Shown piece after piece: positions 43,745 through 54,988 of a stretch of DNA of 55,946 nucleotides. Position numbers and translations under genes: made by a program. Origin of the DNA: Stemphylium vesicarium (Eukaryota; Ascomycota; Dothideomycetes; Pleosporales; Pleosporaceae); the NCBI GenBank assembly GCA_004380135.1, contig QXCR01000173.1, forward strand, positions 1 to 55,946, read 5' to 3'. How positions within the stretch are numbered: position 1 is the stretch's first letter; each line of letters starts with the position of its first letter. The notes under the pieces are model-generated. The model saw nothing but the letters and a program-made list of their open reading frames with translations, was not told the DNA's origin and did no database searches.

Positions 43745-46135
43745 ATGTACACGGGTACTCAACTTGCCCATCGCAAGACCGTGATTCTGCCCCTACAGGG
43801 CCAGAACAAACCCCGGGGGGATGACAATCCGCACGTGGTATTGACCGAGAGTGCTGAAGATACTTTTAGTGGTCCAGATTTGGATCTAAATCTACACTAC
43901 CCAGACGATAGCTCGATCTCTCCGACTACATCATCAGCTCGTAATGAACCCTTGCAAGTACCCAGCCAGATCACACATCCACCAGATCCTAGTTATCCAG
44001 AGGAAAAGCTTGCCCGGTCTTCATCAGGTGGGTCCTCGAGATGGTCAATTTCGCGGAGACTCCAGACAGTTATCATAGGGGGTTTTCCTTCTGTGTATGT
44101 GGGGACAGATCTGCTTATTCATGTACGGAGAGCCACTGATGACAAACAGCGTTGACCTCTGCTGTTATACACTGCTATTTCTTTGTATATCTCGATGGCC
44201 GTATACTGTCTGGAGACATCAAAGCTTCCGTCAAGACAACTACCATTCCGCAAGGGTACGCCACAACGATATCGTTTCTCCTCGCGACAGCTTTCCGAGC
44301 TGCGTTAGTGGCAAGCATCGGCGTCTGTTACACACAGTATCTGTTGGCTTGTGCCCATTGCTACAGTGTACCCTCCGTCTGCCCTGATTGTTGGACTACA
44401 CACCACTTCGATCGACACAACTCTCAACGTATCAGCATTCCATGTCAAGAACCCCGAAAATGATACGGATTACATGTCCCGTGTCATGTGCTTCTATCCC
44501 GAAATTTCTGCAGGGATTTCTGAAGGGTCGTGGACTTACTAACGAACACCTCCTTTCTGGAAACATGCTATACAACAATGTAACGCCGCTCCTTCTTTGA
44601 ACTAGTCCATAGAATAATACTAACGGAAACACAGAGGAGAATATAGAGACACCTTTGGTGATAACTTGTCCATCATCAACAATGATGCCCCTTACATAAC
44701 ACGATCGGCTCTAATGTCCGGCGAGATAGCCAGAATAAATCAGCCGGCTGAGGGGAACGTTTCACTCAGCCTAGAGTTCTGGGGGACCACTTTGCAATGC
44801 GAGACCACGAATCGTACGATAAGCAAAGTCTTCCCAAAGTTTATCATCATATCTGGTTATTCCTTCTGGACAGAATGGGACAGCCCGGATCTCTTCTATT
44901 ACAGCGATCTAAAAACCCAATCAGACCCACAGTTCCTATCTGCGAATACCACCATCACACATCGATTCACTCCAGTCAAGAACATAACGGAATTCCAACA
45001 CTATCCATGTCTGTACAGCATTAATGGCGGTTTGGACGAAAAGCCATTGGAAGAATTTGGTACACTGCCTAAGACAGGAATTCATGTTCTTCTTCCCATT
45101 GCAGAGACGATATGCCGCCCGAAGATATCAAGATACTCCGCAACTATACGGTATTCTGCTGGGAACCAGAATATCTCATATCACATTGATACGAAAAGAC
45201 AAACACCAACATACGTGCAGGACTTCCTAAACTTCGATGGTAGTTTCGAACAATGGGTACAATTTTCAGGCGCCATGACTGTGTATGACCAGTTTGCCTT
45301 GAACCTCAAGAGGTCCGTGGGCTATTACGGGGGGCTGGACTTCTGGAAAACACTTCCATCAAAGGGGGTAAAATCTTATCCGGGGAAGAATGGCACTACA
45401 GTAGACACTTGCATGGTGCACGCTGACAAGACTCGTTATCCCATGGACCCGAACCAATTCGAGATTTGGCCGCTTTCCGTGTTTGAGCATCGTCTGGGTT
45501 CTCGCTTCCCAAGCGAAAACGTCTTTTTTGATGCTGATATGGCGAACGAACTTCTCATCAATAGCACGATATCCATGCTGTCACTCAACACGCGATTCAA
45601 GGTCGTCAACGGAACCACTTCTCTTACAGTCAATATGCACTGCTTCCGCAATAAGCTCGCGTTTTTCCTGCCCTATGGATTATTACTCGGACTCACAATA
45701 CCAATGGTAGCTTTGGAACTCTCGGCATTCTATGTACGCAACCAAGGCGTCTCAGCGACTGGCGGTAGCTTTCTACAGCTTTTCATGACCACCACCGGGC
45801 GTACTGAACTTGAGACCCTGATTGTTAAGGGTTCCGGTACAATGGGTGGGTACGAGAACGTCTCAAAGGAGCTAAAAGAGACCGAGATCAGATTTGGGAG
45901 ATTGATCGAGCAGGATGAGAAGGACGCGGCAGGCAACTCTTTGGTCGTCGGACGTTCGAGTGCACGCAATGGGTACGCAACTGATACTACTCGGCACAGC
46001 AGTGATACTCAAAACAACCAAGAGCAAGCGGCGACTGGCGTGGAGGTGTCTGAAGGAAGCAAGACTACTTCTCGAAGGGCTGGGTTTGGAATGGTACATG
46101 AAGTGAAGCCATTCAGGAAGAAAGAGTTGGACTAG
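43745..46135 (+). pseudogene. Multi-pass fungal membrane protein (formylmethionine-deformylase-like naming), disrupted
   Basis: The last block, 44635-46135, is a long intact frame with a large extracellular domain rich in N-glycosylation sites (NVS, NRT, NTT, NIT) and a final transmembrane helix (LAFFLPYGLLLGLTIPMVALELSAFYV) plus cytosolic tail. Upstream pieces read in different frames: a Ser/Pro-rich N-terminus to 44093, VIHCYFFVYLDGR...FRAALVASIGVCYTQYL to about 44342, then WLVPIATVYPPSALIVG from 44342. Breaks: the intron GTATGT..CAG (44094-44152) does not join the two frames; the family's segment between TQYLW and the W-x-P-I helix is missing and the frame shifts there; a TAA at about 44540 interrupts the next part; and the intron before 44635 creates a stop. 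Function of the family is unknown. Confidence 0.7.
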
Positions 46136-46898
46136 CAAAGTATACAGGAGTGCTCATCCAGCTTGGAACGAAAAACAGCTTGCCATCTCAACATGGTGAT
46201 ACGATATGACTAGATATGTCATTGTCCAAGTGGGATTGGCTCTACGAATGCGGAAAAAGGCTCCATGACTCAAGTTGGAATAACTACAATGAGCGACAAG
46301 ACCTGGTAGCCTTTTGTTTCGCTTGCGAATTTTAGCTCGTACACAGTGTTATCAATGCCCTATATCCACGCGTGAGAATTACCTATAACGTTAAGGTGTC
46401 GACTGACAATTCTAACCGCTCAGCTGGATGTTTCTCGTTCCAATTGTATGTAATATGACCATTGTTTAAGCAGATGTCGTTACTCTCCCAACCGGATTCT
46501 ACAGTATGATGCTCCCCCAATTGTATCATTCATTGGCACTAAGTGGCGTCCACTAGACTCTTTTACCACAACCCCAGCAAACTGTCCTACCCTTACAGTC
46601 CGAGTAAATAGCCATCTCAGACGCTCACGGCCCCAAAACAGCTAAATTGTGGCACCTAGCCATGATGCGCGCGCCCTCTAACCCGCACTGCGCACGGTTC
46701 TCTCTGCGACCCATGCTCCAAATTCTTGCCCTCGAGCGACATCATCGCCCGCCCATGACCGAAAACCGCATTCCCGACGCCCAAGAACACAACCACACAG
46801 TCTACGACACCCATCCACGGTGACGTTTACCCACGGTCGCAAACCCAGTACCCATCCAATTCACAGGAAGAAGAGAAAAAAGTTTTCTTTAGCCCAAC
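46136..46898. other. Intergenic region upstream of TIM10
   Basis: About 760 bases between the pseudogene and TIM10. No gene is visible; the last 250 bases are C-rich with CCCA runs, probably promoter and leader. Confidence 0.5.
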
Positions 46899-47371
46899 AT
46901 GTCCATGTTCTTCGGTCAGAAACCACAAATCTCTTCGGAGCAAAAGATTGCGCAGGCCGAGGCGGAGATTGACATGGTTTCTGATATGTACAGCCGGTAT
47001 GTATTTCCCCTTACCTCCCGTCCCCTCCATTTCCCATTCCACTCCATCTCTTTCCCTTCCCTTGTCCCCAGCCCAGCCCAGCACACCCACACCCACGCCA
47101 TCCCCACATCCTCTCTCTCTCACTCATCCTCTTCCGTACAACAAGCGCGCCTCACTAACACACTCGATCTCACAGCCTCGTCAAATCCTGCACAGCCAAA
47201 TGCATAGACACCGCGTACCGCGAGGCCGATCTCAACAAGGGCGAGTCCGTCTGCCTCGACCGCTGCGTATCCAAGTTCTTCGAGGTCAATGTCAAGGTTA
47301 GCGAAAAGATGCAGGGAGAGGCGCAGGGTGCGCAGGGCGGTGGCGGTGGTGGTATGTTTGGTGGCAGGTAA
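46899..47371 (+). CDS. tim10: Tim10, small Tim chaperone of the mitochondrial intermembrane space
   Basis: Two exons, 46899-46996 and 47176-47371, give 97 residues; the 179-base intron (GTATGT..CACAG) is long for this window and C/T/A-rich. The join makes DMYSRLVKSC, restoring the first twin Cys motif C-x3-C (CTAKC), with the second, CLDRC, 16 residues later. The segment after it (KFFEVNVKVSEKMQ) matches Tim10, and a Gly-rich end (GGGGGGMFGG) is common in filamentous fungi. Tim10 pairs with Tim9 as a hexamer that carries hydrophobic carriers across the intermembrane space to TIM22; the Cys pairs are oxidised by Mia40/Erv1. Confidence 0.96.
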
Positions 47372-48135
47372 ACGGTGGTATATTCTGGGGTAGGGAGAGA
47401 GCGCCAAAGCGGGGACGAGAGAGCGAGAGGAGAAGATACGGGGTTGGAAATAGGGATAACATACCGGGCAACTTTGCTGCGATTGGTGCTGGAATGGCAT
47501 AGGCAACTGCTCGGATGGCATCTAGAGCCCTCTCCGGTGTGGGAATGGGGGAAGACACTCCGCTTTATGGGCCGGCGTGTCATGAGCAAGCACACTTGCG
47601 GTCATGATCATGATAACTAGGGTCTGTACAATACAAGTTCATGATTTGATTTGCTCGGTCTATGTATTCGGGGCGTCTCTTCTCGTCGCGCCGCACGTCT
47701 GGATACGCAGGTACCATTGCACCGTTTCATTCGATACTTCCTCACCCATCCCCCGGAACATTAGACATTAAGCGTAGGGTCGTGCAAGTGTTCAGTGGCG
47801 GGGGAAACATCGTGTGGATCATGTTCGTATACAATCGTGCAGTCGTCAAATCGTGTTATATCGTACAGGGGTTTTGCTGTGAGACGTTCCCATTGTCGGA
47901 GAAGTGTTACCTGGAAGATAGGAACCAATACAAGGGTAGTCCAGTTGAGAGCGGTTCCGGCAGTCCAAATAGGTCTGCAGAGTCCAAAGCGTGCATATCA
48001 GAATTTCCCAGCCCGGTGGTGGCAGAGCTCTTGTGTTACGCGAAATGATGGGCGGTAGGGTGCCTTGACTGATACTCTGCATGGTGTCAGTCTCTCTCTC
48101 TCTTTATCAGTACACAATGAATTTTGAACGTACTT
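47372..48135. other. Convergent intergenic region, TIM10 to Ser/Pro-rich gene
   Basis: Holds the 3' ends of two facing genes. The largest frame (47662-48048) has no domain and is unlikely to be real. A short CT run lies near 48090. Confidence 0.5.
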
Positions 48136-50282
48136 CTAGAGCGCAGGATGCATATCAGGCACGGTGCTTTCGTGTGCTTCAGGCTCCCTTCTAGCAAGCC
48201 CAATGTTGCGGATATGGCTCGCGATGGCTGTCATAGACTCGGGGTCGAGGCTTGCATCCGCCAGTAATCCGTATACCCGCATGAGCTCAAGACCCGCACG
48301 GTCTGCATGGATTTCCGCGTCACGCGAATTCTTCTTCGCTTCCATTGCGCAGATATTCGCATTGCGAGAACTCTCAGCGGCGTTGACGACACACTTTTTG
48401 TATCTCATGATTAGAAGCAGCTCTTCAAGCACAATAACACGGCTGGAAAGTTTTTTACGAACCTCCGCAATTTGCACGTCACGCAGACGGTCCGGCGAGT
48501 CTCGTGGTTGATTATCTATGTGGTCGAGCAAGTTGAGCACGACAGTGCTCGTCTGTTCGCGGTTGTCGGGTACAAACTGCCTCGATGGGCTGGCAGTCGT
48601 GCCTGCGAACTTGAAAGCTGTGAGAGGCATGGGCGGGATGTGCTTTGTCTCCATCATATGGGCAGGTTCTGTCTCTGGCTTTGATTCAGTCACCTTGGCA
48701 AGATGCACCTTGGAGCGACTCTTCGAATCCCGCATGACCTTAGCGAGCGAGCTTCGAGTAGCACTCATGAACCCGTGCTTCGTAGTAACTGTCTCTGGAG
48801 TCTTCGCGCGTGACTTGTCTCGACTGAAGATACCACGAAGGCTGCGTTGGGCCGTGACCTTCTTTGAAGAGCTCTGATCTTGTTTATCAGGAGATCCATC
48901 ATGTAGTAGAGACGACGTGGTCATGGGGGATACGTGTGACTGACGGCCTGACTGGTCCGATTGACGACCTTTCGGCGTGTGACGACCCAACGAGCTGTCA
49001 ACACTGATAGAAACAGCAGCTTCTGGGACTCTCAACTTATGGGGGTCGATGTCGCGGACTGTGTCATGTGAGTGTGAGGGCGGGGTATGGGGCGAGAACG
49101 GCGAGCTTCGGTCAGCATTGCGCATGTCTAGATCGGGGCTGTCGATATTGGCGTGAGCGTCCGGGACGCGAGAGGTTGTCGCATTCTTGGAGGGAGTGAC
49201 TGTCCTCCTGATTTTCTTGACATCCAGAGCATACTCATCTTTTGGTACTAACGCTGGCTCCGGTGATAATTCAGCACGCTCCTACAACAAGGGTTAGTAT
49301 ACTCTGTTGAACGTTTGAATGCGCGTACCTCGTGAGCTTCTGCGGTTTGTTCAGACACCTCTGGGACTACTGTGAGATTCAACGCGATGGACTTCTGTTC
49401 GGAATCAGGCGCCGTAGATTCCGTAATATCATGCGAGCTCTTGGGCGTGCTTAGGTGGGTGTCAGAGGCTATCGCAGCTCCTTGGTCAGTAGCCTTCACG
49501 TCGACGAAAGATGTGGCAAGCGGAGAAGGCGACTTTCGTGAATGATTGTCTGAGCTAGGTCTTCTCGGTGGCTGCATGGAGCGGATCGGACTTATTTTGA
49601 TAGAAGGACTTGTGTTCCTCATTGACCCAGGCGTGCTCGGAGTCGGCGACGGAGGTATGATGCTCAACGACGTTCTGGATTCTGTGGCCTTGCTCATGCG
49701 GCTGGTACGAGAACCAAAAGAACGTGGTTGATGAACAGGACCTGGGAGCACTGTTGGAATAGCAGGAACTTCTGGAATGGATTCGCGGGAGCCGAAAATG
49801 ACGGCGTCAGCATCAGCAGATATTCTCAAGACCGGACCGGTGCCAGAACTCGCGCCGGTACTGAAAGAATGCCATGAGAGGCGTTTCACCCGAGTGCTGA
49901 GCTCTTCAGCTTCTTCTTCACGAGGCAATGGAGCAGTGGAGGTGATGTTGCCTGAAGTAGGCAACGAACTTCGCTTTGAGCTTAGACGGGGCGGGACGTT
50001 CTCAGGGTGAATGATAGGCCAGTCTGGGCCTATTGGGCTCGCAGAGTAGGCGTCAATGAGGGTGCGTTGAGCCTTTGGAGGGCTGTTAGGGTTCACCACC
50101 TGTGCGATGGGTGGGCTGGGGAGCGGCTTGTGGGTTTGCAGCCGACGAGGGAGCCGGCTGGTGCCCGCAGGCGGCGTGCTCAAGCGGTTTGGCGGCGACG
50201 TTGCCCTTTCAGGCAGCGCGCTCCTCGCGCCCAGCGAAGCCGGTCGGATACCTGGTATCTTTGTTCTGTTAGTAGTGCTCAT
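48136..50282 (-). CDS. Large Ser/Pro-rich protein of unknown function with a conserved-looking helical C-terminus
   Basis: Two exons on the minus strand, 50282-49329 and 49281-48136, give 699 residues; the 47-base intron (GTACGC..TTGTAG, with a TACTAAC branch site) joins as AHE/ERAELSPEP in frame. The first 550 residues are disordered, rich in Ser, Pro, Thr and Arg, with many SP/TP sites (possible kinase targets) and basic patches (SLRGIFSRDKSRAKTP). The last 130 residues are helical: LNLLDHIDNQP, VRKKLSSRVIVLEELLLIMRYKKCVVNAAE, then a repeated Ala/Glu/Asp segment (MEAKKNSRDAEIHADRAGLELMRVYGLL). I do not recognise the family. An in-frame ATG at 50429 would add 49 residues; 50282 was chosen for its better context (CAAATATG). 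Confidence 0.75.
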
Positions 50283-50761
50283 ATTTGGTGGTGATTGACG
50301 GCTTCGGCGAGCTGTCAGTCGGTCACAGGCAGAGGTCGAGGCACGTGTCGGCGGTCGCAGAGGTCGATGGGGAGGAAGGAAAGCATCTCTATTCTCTGTC
50401 GTAGCTGCCAAATTGCGATTTGTATGCACGGGCCCTTTGCATTTTGAGAAGCAGTGAAGGTGAATGAGGAAGAGTGAACAAGGCCAGCCACATGCACTGC
50501 AATCCTACTCTTTCTGGTCATCTAAACAAGATCCAGTCTATGGCGCATGGTGAATATGCTTGTCAGGCGTCTCAATCGAGTACTACCAAAAGTCCACTGT
50601 GTGGTGTAAGAGTGTAGCAGAAGACAAGTGTGGGAGTCGCGATTTGTAAGGTCATCGACGCTTGGACCACAAGTTCGGTTTGCGAAGAGGCCAGCAGACG
50701 CGTCCAGTACCCGACAATTGCTCATCAAGCGACCAACTCGCCCAACGTTCATTATAGTATC
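50283..50761. promoter_or_regulatory. Divergent promoter region, Ser/Pro-rich gene / GWT1
   Basis: About 480 bases between two outward-facing start codons; it must hold both promoters and leaders. No individual element can be assigned with confidence. Confidence 0.4.
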
Positions 50762-52285
50762 ATGGCGAAAACATACAAGCAGATGAAAGAGGCCTGGGTG
50801 TCAGGGCACACGGGGAGTTCCGTGGCAGACGTAAATAGCGTCTCGCTCGCAATGCCTGTACCGTACACAACCCCATTATTCGAGGGATGCGCTGTGGCTG
50901 ACCATGTTTAGCTGAGCATCCTGCTATGGTCCGTTATACAGTCACGCATGCGTCTCTTCACACCCAATACGCCACCCGCCCTTTTCCTCGATTTCCTCCT
51001 CAATTGTGGTGTCACGCTGTTTGCGACCACTATCTATTCCTCCACACCATGGATCTTGAACCTCCTTCTACTGCTTCCGGCAGTAGCATTATACGTCCTC
51101 GAGAAGCCAGCTTCCACCAAAGATGCGTCGCGACCACCGAAAATCGAAAAGTCCAAGAAAGACTCGAAACCCGACGCGCTCCCTGTGAAGCCGTTCATCA
51201 CGAATTACCGTGGCGCTATGATGATTATAACATGCGTTGCTATACTGGCTGTGGACTTTCGTGTCTTTCCACGGCGGTTTGCAAAGGTTGAGAATTGGGG
51301 TACATCACTTATGGACATGGGTGTAGGATCTTTCGTCTTCACAGCTGGCGTGGTTTCCGTCCGGGCTTCGCTGAAGGAGGGCGCTGGTCGTCAGCCACTG
51401 GTCCAGCGTCTCACAGCTTCACTTAGGCATGCGATTCCGCTGCTTTTCCTCGGTACAATTCGCCTCATTTCTGTGAAGGGCTTGGATTATGCGGAGCACG
51501 TCACTGAGTATGGTGTGCATTGGAACTTCTTCTTTACCTTGGGTTTCTTGCCACCATTCGCTGCTCTATTCCAGACAGCTTTTGACATGGTGCCTTCATA
51601 TGCTGTTCTCTCGTTTGTACTGGCAGCCGTGTACGAGATGGCCTTGGACTGGACGTCTCTCGGATCCTACATACTTGTAGCCGCGCGCACCGATCTTCTT
51701 TCCAAGAATCGAGAGGGTGTATTCTCCTTCTTCGGGTATCTTGCTATATTTCTGGCCGGCCAATCCCTGGGTGCATCTGCGCTTCCAAGACAACAGCCAG
51801 TCGCCAAAGATGCATCATTGATGGTCAAGCTTCGGCAGACCACCCTCGGAAAGCTTGCAACAACATCCGTCATTTGGACCGCACTGTTCTTCTTCTGTAC
51901 TGGATACTATGGACTTCGGCTTCCTGTGTCAAGGCGTCTAGCGAACCTTCCGTACTTCCTTTGGGTTTCTTCTTTCAACAGTTACCAGATCACCATATGT
52001 TGCGCCATAGAGACTTTTCTTTTTCCGAACTTGTACAAGGCTACGAGTAAAGATGAAGAGGTACGGAGAAGCCGAGACGCCACCAGCACAGTTCTCCATG
52101 CCTTCAATCGCAACGGCCTCGCCGTTTTCTTGGTCGCAAATCTGCTTACAGGACTGGTCAACATGGCTCTGCCCACTCTGAACATGAGTGTCCTCGAGTC
52201 TATGGCTGCACTGATAGCATACCTCATTGCCGTGGCTGGAGTTGCAATTGGCCTTGACTATTACAACGTAACGATAAAGCTTTGA
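50762..52285 (+). CDS. gwt1: GWT1, GPI-anchor inositol acyltransferase
   Basis: Two exons, 50762-50857 and 50912-52285, give 489 residues. The first exon (MAKTYKQMKEAWVSGHTGSS) and the join SLAMP/LSILLWSVIQSR reproduce the typical Gwt1 N-terminus, which begins with a Lys-rich cytosolic tail and the VSGxTGSS motif. About a dozen hydrophobic segments follow. Characteristic blocks are FITNYRGAMMIITCVAILAVDFRVFPRRFAKVENWGTS-type sequence after the second helix (quoted in part: DFRVFPRRFAKVE), SLMDMGVGSFVF, TEYGVHWNFFFTLG and NREGVFSFFGYLAIF. The enzyme is in the ER membrane and transfers a palmitoyl group to inositol of glucosaminyl-phosphatidylinositol, an early step in GPI-anchor synthesis needed for cell-wall mannoproteins. 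It is the target class of the antifungal manogepix. Confidence 0.95.
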
Positions 52286-52667
52286 GTAGAGTCAGCATTG
52301 TGCTGTAGAGCGTAGTAGGCCGACTGTCAATACATGCACTATGCTTTTCGTAAACATGTGCTTGACTTGTACACATAGCGCTTGCCCTTAAAATCAGCAA
52401 CTCGATCTTTGTATCTCATCATAACGTTATAAAGAATGAAAGATACCGGGTACAGCAGGTTTCTCTGACCGGTGACATTAGGCTCAGCATCCACCTGTCT
52501 CACATCCCAGTTCGCTCCCCACGTGATAGCGTGCAAGCGCGACTGCCAAGAAATACGAGACGGGAAGCGACCGATGACATCGCTGCAGTCGCGACACTCA
52601 CCCCACTAACACTCCGATTGCGATAGTAGCCATAACCGCTAAAACCAATGCCAATCCGGTACTCAAG
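52286..52667. other. Intergenic region between GWT1 and SFR1
   Basis: About 380 bases: 3' flank of GWT1 and promoter of SFR1. Nothing else seen. Confidence 0.5.
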
Positions 52668-53558
52668 ATGTCGACCCCGCAAGCTAAACGCCGTCGGTTG
52701 AACGAAGCCACCAAAACACTCCAGAAGCCGTTCAAATCTCCTTTCCGCACACCTTTGAAGCCTAGCATAGGCGACGATCCGCCTTCTTCGGACCCGCCAG
52801 AGCTGAATACGCCCACAGCGACAGCTTCAGCAGAGAATCGTGTGCCCACAAAATTCACCATTCCTACCAGTAATAGCGGACAGCAAGCATCCACCACGAC
52901 ACGCTCTGGGCTCCAGTCAGCGGCCGTTCCTCCCACATTGCGACCCTCGAAGCCTCTTTTATCGCACCCGAACTATTCCAAACTGTCGCGAGTCGCAACG
53001 AAGAAGACACCTTCTAAGCCATCGGTCGCCCGCGAGATAATGCAGCTGCGCAACGAGATACAAATGCTCACACAAGCACAAACTCTGGCTACATCTACAA
53101 AGGATGATGACCTCGTCGTCTTGGTAGAAAAATGGCGTACCGCCAGCCGAGCCGTAGCAGAAGAGCTGTTTGGGAGCACTAGGGATCGAGTCAACCGGAT
53201 GGGCGGAGTTGGCGCATGGAAAGAACGTGAGAAGGAATCGAAACAACGGCAGATGCAGTGGGATCAGGAAGAAATGCAGGCAGAACGTGAGAGGATGGAG
53301 GAAGCGAAAGAGAATGGGGAGGTATCAGAAGAGGCATATGACCGATATGCTGAAATGGAAGGAGAAAGGGAGAACGTAGAAGAGAAGGAGACGTTCAAAG
53401 GCGCAGATGATGATGTGAGTACTCAGATGGACGTGAGTTGCTTTGGCAAATCTGCTAACACATCATAGTCGTTCACCATGGACATGATGCTCAAAACGCT
53501 CAACATCGACCTCCAGCTCATTGGCTACAACAAGGAAGCGCAGAGGTGGGAAGGTTGA
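52668..53558 (+). CDS. sfr1: Sfr1/Dds20-like recombination accessory protein (Mei5 family)
   Basis: Two exons, 52668-53414 and 53469-53558, give 278 residues; the 54-base intron (GTGAGT..CATAG, with a GCTAACA branch site) joins GADDD/SFTMDMM. The N-terminal half is basic and disordered, with repeated KPFKSPFRTPLKP-like sequence, a motif seen in Sfr1/Mei5 proteins. The C-terminal half is a coiled coil (REIMQLRNEIQMLTQAQTL) followed by DLVVLVEKWRTASRAVAEELF and the diagnostic end FTMDMMLKTLNIDLQLIGY. Sfr1 pairs with Swi5 and stabilises Rad51 filaments on single-stranded DNA in mitotic repair; the meiotic counterpart works with Dmc1. The last exon is only 30 codons long but holds the most conserved part, so missing it would hide the family. 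Confidence 0.88.
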
Positions 53559-53997
53559 AAACAGCGATCAAGAGACATCGACCCGGCACCCATGAAAAGG
53601 GCGCAGTGAGGAACATATTGAGCTAAGAATCAGCCTAATCCTATTCATTTAATAATTAATACTGTTACCAAGCCACGGAACGATATGGAGGGTATGTTGA
53701 CATCTTCCTCTTGATATACATCAGGGGAACTAACATTAACAGGGTGATTATTTATGCCTGTACCCTCATGGACGGCTATGTTTTATCAGCCGCATCTCGC
53801 AACTTCATAGAAATATAATACATAATGACGTCATTCCTGCTCCACACTACCATTCATGCTGCTCCTGCCACTATTTGTCAGCGCACATGTAGCCGACCTT
53901 GGAGCCTATACTGTCATATATCTTTACAGGGCGTTTCTTTCCCTCAGCACTCATCAGCCTCTCAGCCTTGCCTTCTAATACTACTTAAACACCAGAC
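53559..53997. promoter_or_regulatory. SFR1 3' flank and SDR promoter with perfect ATGACGTCAT
   Basis: A 10-base palindrome ATGACGTCAT (53825-53834) lies 164 bases before the SDR start codon. It is the ideal CRE/ATF site. The surrounding sequence is AT-rich (53620-53700, 53800-53825). Function is inferred from the motif alone. Confidence 0.45.
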
Positions 53998-54904
53998 ATG
54001 TCTCTCAAAGACCAGACCGTTCTAATTACAGGCGCTTCAATGGGCATCGGCGCAGCCATTGCTCGCCGCCTCGCCGCTTCATCCGCTACTCTAATCCTAT
54101 TCGCGCGCTCAGCCGACAAACTGACAGCTCTATCTACGGAACTCCAAGGGAAACACGCCAGCCTAAAGGTCTTCACAACCGCTGTCGACGTGCAAGACCA
54201 CGCCGCGCTCAGCACCGCCATCTCCAACCTCACCCAACAAGTCTCTCACATCGACATTCTCATAAACAACGCCGGACTAGCCATTGGCGCCCCATCCCGG
54301 TTCCCCGACCTCAAAATCCAAGATATCATCACAATGACCAACACGAACATCAACGGCTACATGTTCGCAGCGTACGCGGCGCTGAACGAGGGGAAAATGA
54401 TGGAGCGCAAGAAGGGTACCATCTTGAACGTGACGAGCACGACCGGCTTGGAAGTCCCGCCTTTCCCCGGCGAAGCCGTGTATCACGCGAGCAAAGCGTG
54501 TCAAGAGGCATTTACCAATGTGCTCAGAACTGAGTTGGTGGGGACGGATATCAAGGTACTGGCGCTTAGACCGGGGGTTGTAGCGACGAATTTCCACGAG
54601 TTGAGGTACGTTTTATTGAGTGATTATTCCTTCCTGGCCCCGTGTTGGAATGTGCGGTTAGCGCTAACAAGGAATTGTGAACAGAGTCGGATATGAAAAA
54701 GAAAGCTACGACGAGTTCATGGCGGGCTATGAACCGCTTGTTGCGCCTGATGTTGCTGAGGCTGCGGCGTTCATGCTTGCGCAAAAGGATAGGGTTAGTA
54801 TTAAGGCATTAGATGTTGTGCCCACTGCGCAGAGGAGTTTGCAGGTTTTTGACCGTGAGTGGAATGCGAGGGGTGAGGGAAGGAAAAGTGATATGATGGG
54901 GTGA
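53998..54904 (+). CDS. NADP-dependent short-chain dehydrogenase (YMR226c-like 3-hydroxyacid/serine dehydrogenase)
   Basis: Two exons, 53998-54605 and 54685-54904, give 275 residues; the 79-base intron (GTACGT..ACAG) joins as HELR/VGYEKESYDEF in frame. Classical SDR marks are all present: the nucleotide loop TGASMGIG at residues 11-18, NNAG near 91, the catalytic Ser in VTSTTG, Tyr162 and Lys166 in YHASK, and the RPG-VATNF block after it. The sequence FARSADKL after the second strand, with a basic residue for the 2'-phosphate, suggests NADP. The closest well-known relative is yeast YMR226c, which oxidises serine and other 3-hydroxy acids; the physiological substrate here is unknown. It converges on the D-amino-acid oxidase gene with only about 85 bases between stop codons. 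Confidence 0.92.
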
Positions 54905-54988
54905 ATATGATGGTCGAATGGAAAAAAATGGAAGAGAAATAAGTGCTTTGCTTCAACTATGGAGTTTTTCGACCAAGTGGGTTGAGGC

